Shown: one piece after another, positions 19,117 to 26,355 of the stretch | Layout: every line of letters begins with the position of its first letter | How positions within the stretch are numbered: position 1 is the stretch's first letter | Source of the DNA: Bacteroidales bacterium KHT7 | Lineage (GTDB): Bacteria > Bacteroidota > Bacteroidia > Bacteroidales > Bacteroidaceae | Reading direction: 5' to 3' | Assembly: GCA_900102385.1 (NCBI GenBank) | Contig: FNBQ01000017.1 | Span: 12,415 to 76,414 of the forward strand | DNA: 64,000 nt | Translations under genes and position numbers: made by a program | The notes under the pieces: model-generated | What the model saw: the letters and a program-made list of their open reading frames with translations, nothing else | What the model was told of the DNA's origin: nothing | Database searches by the model: none

Positions 19117-19314
19117 ATGCCAAAAGTTAAGACTAACTCCGGTGCTAAAAAAAGATTCGTTCTTACCGGATCAGGTAAAGTGAAGAGACAGCATGCTTAT
19201 CACAGTCACATCTTGACAAAGAAGACTAAGAAGCAGAAGAGAAACCTTGACCACTCAGGTCTTGTTGTTACAAGCGACATGAATCAGGTTCGCCTACTTC
19301 TTAACTTGAAGTAA
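19117..19314 (+). CDS. rpmI: 50S ribosomal protein L35
   Basis: A 65-residue basic protein beginning [20 protein letters not shown] with the family's KRKHAYHSH-like stretch ([14 protein letters not shown]) and C-terminal VRLLLN. It lies 78 bases after infC and 103 bases before rplT. Confidence 0.97.
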   Translation: MPKVKTNSGAKKRFVLTGSGKVKRQHAYHSHILTKKTKKQKRNLDHSGLVVTSDMNQVRLLLNLK

Positions 19315-19354
19315 TCTCAATTCACTTTTTAACTAACAAAATTTTATTAACCGA

Positions 19355-19400
19355 GTGTTTAGCCTCAAGTTCGTTTCATAATTAGGAGCGACGCTAACAT
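19355..19400 (+). promoter_or_regulatory. Possible structured spacer between rpmI and rplT
   Basis: The 103-base gap is long for this gene pair. GTGTTTAGC at 19355-19363 can pair with GCTAACAT at 19393-19400 with one bulge, giving a hairpin 17 bases before the 20-base region containing the rplT start. It might be a site for L20 feedback control; this is inference. Confidence 0.3.
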
Positions 19401-19417
19401 TCAAAAAGAATTAAATT

Positions 19418-19762
19418 ATGCCAAGATCAGTTAATCACGTTGCATCAAGAGCAAAGAGAAAGAAAATTTTAGGTCTTACCAGAGGTTACTTTGGTGCTAG
19501 AAAGAATGTTTGGACTGTAGCCAAGAATACTTGGGAGAAGGGTCTTACATACGCTTTCCGCGACCGTCGTAACAAGAAGCGTACATTCCGTGCATTGTGG
19601 ATTCAGCGTATCAACGCTGCTGCACGTCTTGAGGGAATGTCATACTCACAGTTGATGGGTGGTCTTCACAAGGCAGGTATCGAGATTAACCGCAAGGTTC
19701 TCGCTGACCTCGCTCTTAACAACCCAGAGGCTTTCAAGGCTATCGTTGCTAAGGTTAAGTAA
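19418..19762 (+). CDS. rplT: 50S ribosomal protein L20
   Basis: A 114-residue early assembly protein of the 50S subunit, starting [20 protein letters not shown] with the long basic N-terminal helix and the globular part [20 protein letters not shown]. Full length. Last gene of the operon, followed by a strong terminator. Confidence 0.97.
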   Translation: MPRSVNHVASRAKRKKILGLTRGYFGARKNVWTVAKNTWEKGLTYAFRDRRNKKRTFRALWIQRINAAARLEGMSYSQLMGGLHKAGIEINRKVLADLALNNPEAFKAIVAKVK

Positions 19763-19787
19763 TCAAAGCCCCGAAGGGCTAAGATAT

Positions 19788-19825
19788 AACGGGATGATTC
19801 TTTTTAGAGTCATCCCGTTTTTTTA
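19788..19825 (+). terminator. Rho-independent terminator after rplT
   Basis: AACGGGATGA (19788-19797) pairs perfectly with TCATCCCGTT (19810-19819), followed by a run of T. Confidence 0.9.
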
Positions 19826-19870
19826 TGTTAGCAAGCATGTGGGTGATGTGCAAAATCTTTTGCTCTTTTC

Positions 19871-19901
19871 TTGGTTTTATGAAATATTATACTTATATTT
19901 G
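19871..19901 (+). promoter_or_regulatory. Consensus promoter of the structured RNA
   Basis: TTGG at 19871-19874, then exactly 19 bases, then TATATTTG at 19894-19901. It matches the Bacteroidota TTG-N19-TAnnTTTG form, with no open frame beginning in the next 250 bases other than the GH3 gene. Confidence 0.8.
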
Positions 19902-19907
19902 CATTAT

Positions 19908-20160
19908 CAATAAACAACAATATTGAAGCAGAAAAAAACAGCTGCGCTGGGCTAGATCGGGAAACTCATCAAATTTTTATGAATAACCGAGAAAGCTTCT
20001 TCTTCCGATGGCGTGCCGCCCCCTTTCGGGTACACTACGTTAGCGGATTACAAAGGAAGCAGGGCCCTCAAATCTTGTATTTACTCGGAGATTTCATCAC
20101 ATCACCAGTGCGGCTTTACTATAAGCTATGGTTATGCTTAGCATCGCCATAGCTTTTTTA
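19908..20160 (+). ncRNA. ssrS: Bacteroidales-1 / 6S-like structured RNA
   Basis: A stand-alone transcription unit of about 250 bases. It has its own consensus promoter and an intrinsic terminator (AAGCTATGG 20123-20131 with CCATAGCTT 20147-20155, then T6). The body folds into a long rod: AGCTGCGCTGG (19940-19950) pairs with CCAGTGCGGCT (20105-20115, two G-U pairs), and inside it GGAAACTC (19960-19967) pairs with GAGATTTC (20088-20095). Position right after rplT, promoter form, size and terminator all match the published description of the Bacteroidales-1 motif, which has been proposed as the order's 6S RNA. A covariance-model search would settle it. Confidence 0.7.
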
Positions 20161-20187
20161 CTTTGCAAATACTTTAATACATATACG

Positions 20188-22794
20188 ATGAATCTTAAAA
20201 ACCTATTTTTTGCATTTGGCATTGTCTTTTTAGACGCTGTTCCTGTGGGGGCGCAGAACTTTCCGTATCAGGACAGAAATTTATCTTCGCAGGAAAGAGC
20301 GGAGGACTTGGTTTCGAGGCTGACCCTCGAAGAAAAAGCGAGACTTATGATGGATAACTCGGCTGCTGTTGAACGTCTTGGCATAAAGAGTTATTGCTGG
20401 TGGAACGAGGCTCTGCACGGAGTGGCGCGTGCCGGACTGGCAACCGTTTTTCCGCAGCCTATAGGAATGGCGGCCTCTTTTAACCCCGATTTGCTGAATC
20501 GCGTTTATACAACGGTGAGCGACGAGGCGCGTGCCAAGTATGCTTATCAGGCAAGTCGCGGAAGTCGTGAAAGATATCAGGGTGTAACAATGTGGACTCC
20601 GACTGTAAATATTTTTCGCGACCCTCGCTGGGGTAGAGGCATCGAGACATACGGCGAAGACCCTTATCTGACGAGCATGATGGGACTTCAGGTTGTGAAG
20701 GGCCTTCAGGGATATAAGAAAGGTGGATACGACAAGCTTCACGCTTGCGCAAAGCATCTTGCTGTTCATTCAGGACCTGAGTGGAACAGACATTCGTTCG
20801 ATATCCAGAATCTGCCTGCGCGCGACTTGTACGAGACTTATCTGCCTGCTTTCGAGACTCTTGTAAAAGAAGGTGGCGTGCGTGAGGTTATGTGTGCCTA
20901 CAATCGTTTCGAAGGCTCTCCTTGTTGCGGAAACAACAAGCTTGAGGTTCAGATTTTGAGAAACGATTGGGGGTATAAGGGCATCATCGTTGCCGATTGT
21001 GGTGCGGTTGCCGACTTCTATAACGAGGGTTCGCATCATGTGTTTCCTGATGCTGCGCAAGGTTCGGCTTCTGCCGTGCGCCACGGAACAGACTTGGACT
21101 GTGGCTCGAGTTATAAGGCTCTTGTTGAGAGTGTGCAGAAAGGCTATGTAAGCGAGAAGGAGATTGATGTTTGCGTAACCCGACTTATGCGCGACCGTTT
21201 CGATATTGGCGAGATGGATCCGCTTGAGTGCAACCCGTGGAATAACATTCCTTATTCTGTCGTTGCATCGGATGAGCACAAGGCTGTTGCCAACGAGATG
21301 GCGCACCAATGTATGACTCTGCTTTTGAACAAGAACAATACGCTTCCGTTGCCAAAGAATCTGAAGAAGATTGCCGTTGTTGGTCCTAATGCCAACGATT
21401 CGGTTATGATGTGGGGAAACTACAACGGTATGCCGCGTCACACAATTACGATGCTCGAGGGCATAAAGAATATTGTATCGGCAATAACAGATGTGGTTTA
21501 TGAACAAGGCTCGACTTGTACCGACAACGAGTTGGTGTTCAGTGTGTTTAACCAATGCACATCTAACGGAAAGAAGGGCTTCACGGCGTATTATTGGAAC
21601 AATCTGAAGCAGGAAGGCGAGCCTGTTGCAACGATGCAGATGACAACGCCTTTCCAACTCTGCACATCGGGGGCAACGGTATTTGCTCCGGGAGTAAATC
21701 TGACGGATTTCTCGGCCAAGTATGTCGGAACGCTGAAGCCTGAAAAGGACGGCGAGATTGTTATCGACAGTTATGTTTATGGCGCAGGTCGCGTTTTGGT
21801 TAACGGCAAGGAATTGAAGAAATATTCGAATACGCACGGCGGTCGTCCGTTGGTTTGCAGTTTTCAGGCAAAGGCAGGAAAGACTTACGATATTCAACTC
21901 GATTTTGCATATACTCGTACTGATGCTCAGTTGAATTTCGACCTTGGTTACAAGAAGAATGTTTCTATCGAGAGCGTTGTAGATAAGGTTAAGGATGCCG
22001 AAGTTGTTATATATATAGGTGGAATCTCTCCACGTCTCGAAGGTGAGGAGATGGGTGTGAATATTCCGGGATTCAAGAGAGGCGACAGAACAGACATCGA
22101 ACTTCCGAAGATTCAGCGCGAGACTCTTGCTGCATTGAAGAAGGCTGGCAAGAAGATTGTATATGTGAACTGCTCTGGCTCGCCAATCGGACTTATTCCG
22201 GAGATGGAGACGTGCGACGCTATTTTGCAGGCTTGGTATCCGGGACAAGAAGGCGGCGAGGCGGTTGCCGATGTCCTCTTTGGAGAATACAATCCTTCGG
22301 GAAAACTGCCTGTTACATTCTATAAAAACGTAAGTCAACTTCCAGATTTTGAGGATTATCGAATGCAGAACCGTACTTATCGCTACATGAAGGAAGAGCC
22401 GTTGTTCCCATTCGGCTACGGATTGAGCTATACCACATTCAAGATTGGTGCTGCAAAACTTTCGTCAAGCAAGATTGGCAAGGAAGATTCGCTTACTGTT
22501 TCGTTCAGCGTTCATAACACCGGAAAGATGGACGGCGCAGAAGTCTGCCAGATTTATCTTCGCAAGGAAGGCGATGAGACTGGTCCTTTGAAAGCTCTGC
22601 GCGGATTCAAGCGCGTTGAACTGAAAGCTGGCGAGAAGAAGAACGTTAGCATCACTCTCGGAAAAAAAGAACTCGAGTGGTGGAACGAGGAAGTGAACTG
22701 CATGACAATTGTTCCGGGAACATATCACCTAATGCTCGGAAACAGTTCGGACAGCAAGGCTCTGAAAACGCATAAGTTTACAATTACCAAATAA
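20188..22794 (+). CDS. Glycoside hydrolase family 3 with inserted PA14 domain (beta-xylosidase/beta-glucosidase type)
   Basis: An 868-residue secreted enzyme. A signal peptide (NLFFAFGIVFLDAVPVGAQ) precedes the GH3 TIM barrel, with WTPTVNIFRDPRWGRGIETYG cut here as TPTVNIFRDPRWGRG, ACAKHLAVHSGPE, and the candidate nucleophile Asp 270 in IIVADCGAV. The alpha/beta sandwich domain (QCMTLLLNKNNTLPL onward) is interrupted at about residues 465-600 by a PA14 module (GFTAYYWNN..., VYGAGRVLVNGKEL), which usually shapes substrate access. It ends in a fibronectin-III-like domain. Family members of this layout include xylan 1,4-beta-xylosidases; exact specificity cannot be read. The ATG at 20188 starts the signal peptide; an upstream in-frame ATG lies within the ncRNA terminator. 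Confidence 0.9.
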   Translation: MNLKNLFFAFGIVFLDAVPVGAQNFPYQDRNLSSQERAEDLVSRLTLEEKARLMMDNSAAVERLGIKSYCWWNEALHGVARAGLATVFPQPIGMAASFNPDLLNRVYTTVSDEARAKYAYQASRGSRERYQGVTMWTPTVNIFRDPRWGRGIETYGEDPYLTSMMGLQVVKGLQGYKKGGYDKLHACAKHLAVHSGPEWNRHSFDIQNLPARDLYETYLPAFETLVKEGGVREVMCAYNRFEGSPCCGNNKLEVQILRNDWGYKGIIVADCGAVADFYNEGSHHVFPDAAQGSASAVRHGTDLDCGSSYKALVESVQKGYVSEKEIDVCVTRLMRDRFDIGEMDPLECNPWNNIPYSVVASDEHKAVANEMAHQCMTLLLNKNNTLPLPKNLKKIAVVGPNANDSVMMWGNYNGMPRHTITMLEGIKNIVSAITDVVYEQGSTCTDNELVFSVFNQCTSNGKKGFTAYYWNNLKQEGEPVATMQMTTPFQLCTSGATVFAPGVNLTDFSAKYVGTLKPEKDGEIVIDSYVYGAGRVLVNGKELKKYSNTHGGRPLVCSFQAKAGKTYDIQLDFAYTRTDAQLNFDLGYKKNVSIESVVDKVKDAEVVIYIGGISPRLEGEEMGVNIPGFKRGDRTDIELPKIQRETLAALKKAGKKIVYVNCSGSPIGLIPEMETCDAILQAWYPGQEGGEAVADVLFGEYNPSGKLPVTFYKNVSQLPDFEDYRMQNRTYRYMKEEPLFPFGYGLSYTTFKIGAAKLSSSKIGKEDSLTVSFSVHNTGKMDGAEVCQIYLRKEGDETGPLKALRGFKRVELKAGEKKNVSITLGKKELEWWNEEVNCMTIVPGTYHLMLGNSSDSKALKTHKFTITK

Positions 22795-22807
22795 CAAACA
22801 AAAAATC

Positions 22808-24523
22808 ATGAAACTTTTGTCACTAAAAACATTATTTATGGCAGTCTTCAGCACCTCATTTTTGATGGCAGGTGCTGAAGACTTGCCTGCTTTTCCGGGG
22901 GCTGAGGGCTTCGGAAGATACACCACGGGAGGCCGTGGCGGAGCGGTTTACCACGTTACATCGCTCGAAGATACAAACACGAAGGGCACGCTGAGATGGG
23001 CGTTGAACCGAAACGAAAAGCGGACTATCGTGTTTGATGTAAGCGGAACGATTCATCTGACGTCGGCAATGGATTTGAAATATGGCAACGTAACGATTGC
23101 CGGTCAGACAGCGCCGGGCGACGGCATCTGCATTGCCGACTATCCGTTTACAATAAAGGCGAGCAACGTTATTATCCGATTCATGCGCTTCCGCCTTGGA
23201 AACAAGAATGTTGACAAGCACGAAGGCGACGGACTTGGGGCGATGGATCAGAAAAACATCATCGTAGACCATTGTTCGGTTAGTTGGAGTGTGGACGAAT
23301 GTCTTTCAATCTACGGAAACCACAACACAACGGTGCAATGGTGCATCGTGTCGCAGAGCATGAACAACAGCGGACACTCAAAGGGTGCGCACGGCTACGG
23401 CGGAAACTGGGGCGGCGCAGGTGCAACGTATCACCACAATCTGATGGCGCATCATGCAAGCCGCGTGCCTCGCCTTGGTCCGCGTGCCTCTACTCAGACC
23501 GACGAGCGTCTAGACCTTCGCAACAACGTGTTCTACAACTGGGCCGGAAACGGCTGCTATGGTGGCGAGGGCATGAAAGTGAACATCGTAAACAATTATT
23601 ACAAGCCGGGTCCCGGAACGGCTACGCGAAATTCAACAATTCAGCGGCGCATAGCATCGGTAAATATCAGAACTACGGAATATTGCAAGCGAGTTGAAAA
23701 TGCCGACGGAACGGTTACGGGTAACGACTGGCTGCCAATGTGGCATGTGTGGGGCAAGTATTATGTTGATGGCAACGTTAATCCGAATTTCAGCGATGTG
23801 ACAGACGACAACTGGACTTACGGAATGTATAATCAGATTGATGCGTCGGGCAACGACGGTACTTACGACAGTTATGTTAAGGATTCGATAAGACTCGGCG
23901 AGCCTATTCCGTACTATTTCGTTACCACTCACACAGCCGAGAAGGCTTACGAAAAGGTGCTTCAGTATGCCGGAGCATCGCTCTCGCGCGACAGTCACGA
24001 CGCTTTGATGGTGAGCGACACTCGCGATGCCGTTGCCACATATACAGGTACTAACGGCTCAAAAGTACCGGGAATCATCGACTCGCAGGAAGATAACAAG
24101 CCTGCCGATGCACCAGCCGATTGGAGCGCGTGGCCAACTCTTGAAAGCAAGGAATGTCCGGCTGATGCCGATGGTGATGGAATGCCCGATGCATGGGAGC
24201 AGGCAAACGGCTTGAACCCGAATGATGCTTCGGACAGAAATACAACAAATGCCGAGGGCTACACGATGCTCGAAGTCTACATGAACAGCATCGTTGCCGA
24301 CATTATGGCAAACGAGGTTGCCGATGGCGTGGCTGACGGCATCCGTCAAGGCGAGCAGACTACCGATGTGTCTTCGGTAAGCAAAAGCGTTGTGAAGGCA
24401 GAATGTGTTGATGTCTATTCGCGTAACGGCTTACTGCTGAAGAAAAACGTAAGCCGCAACGAGGCTATGAATCTGCCAAAGGGCGTTTATGTAATCGGCG
24501 GCGAAAAAGTCTTGGTTAACTGA
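22808..24523 (+). CDS. Secreted pectate lyase, polysaccharide lyase family 1
   Basis: A 571-residue beta-helix enzyme, 13 bases downstream of GH3. Signal peptide to about residue 22 (FMAVFSTSFLMAGAED), then the family entry LPAFPGAEGFGRYTTGGRGG. VTIAGQTAPGDGI, VIIRFMRFRLGN, IIVDHCSVSWSVDE and HHASRVPRLGPRA carry the calcium and arginine positions of PL1. Near residue 455 is a calcium-loop segment DADGDGMPDAWEQANGLNP, a thrombospondin-type-3-like or dockerin-like element common in Bacteroidota lyases. The last 35 residues (VYSRNGLLLKKNVSR..., PKGVYVIGGEKVLVN) resemble a type IX secretion C-terminal sorting domain, so it may be exported or surface anchored that way. Expected to cleave polygalacturonan by beta-elimination. 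Confidence 0.9.
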   Translation: MKLLSLKTLFMAVFSTSFLMAGAEDLPAFPGAEGFGRYTTGGRGGAVYHVTSLEDTNTKGTLRWALNRNEKRTIVFDVSGTIHLTSAMDLKYGNVTIAGQTAPGDGICIADYPFTIKASNVIIRFMRFRLGNKNVDKHEGDGLGAMDQKNIIVDHCSVSWSVDECLSIYGNHNTTVQWCIVSQSMNNSGHSKGAHGYGGNWGGAGATYHHNLMAHHASRVPRLGPRASTQTDERLDLRNNVFYNWAGNGCYGGEGMKVNIVNNYYKPGPGTATRNSTIQRRIASVNIRTTEYCKRVENADGTVTGNDWLPMWHVWGKYYVDGNVNPNFSDVTDDNWTYGMYNQIDASGNDGTYDSYVKDSIRLGEPIPYYFVTTHTAEKAYEKVLQYAGASLSRDSHDALMVSDTRDAVATYTGTNGSKVPGIIDSQEDNKPADAPADWSAWPTLESKECPADADGDGMPDAWEQANGLNPNDASDRNTTNAEGYTMLEVYMNSIVADIMANEVADGVADGIRQGEQTTDVSSVSKSVVKAECVDVYSRNGLLLKKNVSRNEAMNLPKGVYVIGGEKVLVN

Positions 24524-24543
24524 TTATTTTCGCTTTGAATATG

Positions 24544-24590
24544 AAAAATCCCTTCTTTTTTCCGGCAAAAGGAGAAAGAAGGGATTTTTT
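24544..24590. terminator. Terminator after the pectate lyase gene
   Basis: AAAAATCCCTTCTTT (24544-24558) pairs perfectly with AAAGAAGGGATTTTT (24575-24589) across 16 bases, with a T run. It can also serve the minus-strand gene ending at 24685. Confidence 0.85.
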
Positions 24591-24684
24591 GCAAGAAACT
24601 TTTGCGCTATTTGTCTATGCTAAGTTTTTGTCGCTAATCTACGATGCTGAAAACTCGAACGAAACCCGAAGGCATCCCGAAGGA

Positions 24685-26301
24685 TTAGCAGCAAACTTCG
24701 TATTCCTTTTTCATTTCGGGCAAGAGAGATTTTATTTCCTCTAAGGCTGGAAGAAAGTCATTTGCTTTTTTCTTGAAAATTGTTTCAACATAGTCGAACT
24801 TGTCCTCGAAGTCGTTGTCGTTACACAGCTTTATGAAAACGATGCCGCGCAAAACTCGCTCGGGAGGAGTCACGCCAAAGAGAAGGCGCTCCCAACTTAT
24901 TGATTTCTTTGAATAGGCGCAAAGCCTTTCCCACAAATATTGCGGAGACGAATAGTTCTCAGCGAAGTCGTCGAACTTGTCTTCGATAAACTGCCATGTG
25001 GCAAGGCAGAGCTGCTTTATATTCTCGTCGGTTGCAGAAGCCTTGACAACGTCGTTAAGTTCATCAAGCGGCTTTGGCAGTTGCAGAGTGAATGTTCCGA
25101 AACAACCGAAATTGCCGGGTTTGAAAGGATAGAAGAGCTTTTGCATCCATTCTTCTACTTTGTCGAGGCGGATGCTTGGCGGATTGATGCAGAGCCGACC
25201 GTTGTCGCCGACCGTAAACGAGAAAATGAGGTTACCAACATCGGTAGGACGTGTGTAGTAGAACACGCTTTTATCGCGATGCACGTTGCAGAAGCCGTGG
25301 CTGCGGAGGCTGGCATCGAGATAGCAGCCTACATTCTCTAAGGTTTGCTTTTGTGGCGAAGATTCTTCTTCTTTTGCCTTGTTGCCAAAGATTGATTTTA
25401 TGCGGCTTAGCAGACTTTCCTTCTCACCCTGCGCGCTACCAAGCAAAATCAAAAGTTCCTTGTTTACCTGCTCTGACGGAGTTGGAACGAATTTCTTTGC
25501 CGTCTTCTTCTTTTTAGGCTTATCTGTTGGGGCTGATACTGGCGTGAAGTTTTTCGCAACCATTGCCCTTATTTTCTCCATCTCTGCCTCTTCGTTTGGT
25601 GAGTCCATGCTATATTTTGGCTCGATGGTTGGAAGTATTTCCTTCATTCTTTCAAAATCACGACGGAAATCCTTATAATGAGGGTAGTTTTTCTCCTCAT
25701 ATATTTTACACCTTAATTCTACATAATCTAATTTTTCGTTATATAATGGATCGTTACAAAGTTTTGATATAGTTAATGCCCTCAAATAGGAATCATATAT
25801 TCCACACAGAAATCCTTTCTCAAAATCGCCCCATATAATTTCTAGAGATGTAAATTCGTCCATTTTGCGAACTATATTCGGGAGATATAAATTTGTTTCG
25901 ACAAACTTTTTTGTTGATCCAAAAAAATAATCAAAAAAATGTTCAACAACAACGTTTACGTCATCTACAGTTTCAACGACACCACCGTTATAATTGGAAA
26001 AATTACGGTCTTTTATTGTCTTACGAAATATAGATTTGTTATCTATTGTCAAAGAAAACCCCGGAATTCGTTCAGGACCTAAACATTCTGTGATATATGT
26101 CTCGACGTCCTTGATTGCCATTTCCAAATAAAAGAATCCGATCCATCCTTCTTTAAATCCCATTTCAAAGAATACTTTATAATATCTGGTGTCAAGCACA
26201 TAAGCCGGATTATGCCCTGACTTATATGCCTTCCAGCCAAGAGGCTTTAGTTCTGCATCAAGCCGTCTGAGAACCATTTTTCTAATTTCACTTCCTAGCA
26301 T
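24685..26301 (-). CDS. Hypothetical protein with two copies of one domain
   Basis: A 538-residue cytoplasmic-looking protein, not recognised with certainty. Two halves resemble each other: RALTISKLCNDPLYNEKLDY (about 188-207) against RGIVFIKLCNDNDFEDKFDY (about 492-511), and MKEILPTIEPKYS against IKSLLPEMKKEYE at each half's end. The start of each half (LDAELKPLGWKAYKSGHNPA and LDASLRSHGFCNVHRDKSVF) has the look of DUF4304-like proteins. A lysine-rich linker with KPKKKKTAKK separates the halves. No signal peptide. Codon use in the N-terminal half is more AT-rich than in the flanking enzymes, suggesting it came from elsewhere or evolves differently. Confidence 0.7.
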   Translation of the reverse strand: MLGSEIRKMVLRRLDAELKPLGWKAYKSGHNPAYVLDTRYYKVFFEMGFKEGWIGFFYLEMAIKDVETYITECLGPERIPGFSLTIDNKSIFRKTIKDRNFSNYNGGVVETVDDVNVVVEHFFDYFFGSTKKFVETNLYLPNIVRKMDEFTSLEIIWGDFEKGFLCGIYDSYLRALTISKLCNDPLYNEKLDYVELRCKIYEEKNYPHYKDFRRDFERMKEILPTIEPKYSMDSPNEEAEMEKIRAMVAKNFTPVSAPTDKPKKKKTAKKFVPTPSEQVNKELLILLGSAQGEKESLLSRIKSIFGNKAKEEESSPQKQTLENVGCYLDASLRSHGFCNVHRDKSVFYYTRPTDVGNLIFSFTVGDNGRLCINPPSIRLDKVEEWMQKLFYPFKPGNFGCFGTFTLQLPKPLDELNDVVKASATDENIKQLCLATWQFIEDKFDDFAENYSSPQYLWERLCAYSKKSISWERLLFGVTPPERVLRGIVFIKLCNDNDFEDKFDYVETIFKKKANDFLPALEEIKSLLPEMKKEYEVCC

Positions 26302-26355
26302 TGTAATTTCACTTTAATCATACATCTCGTTATTGTAAATACCATAATTTCAGGT

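Noticed and set aside
20050-20075. GGAAGCAG in the structured RNA, recalling the SRP RNA apical loop
   Set aside because: The flanking symmetric-loop sequence of SRP RNA (CAGG opposite AGCAG with a UCC/GGA stem) is missing, and the location and size fit Bacteroidales-1/6S better.
20770-22338. Long minus-strand frame of 522 codons
   Set aside because: It is the shadow of GH3; composition is that of an antisense reading and there is no start signal or promoter.
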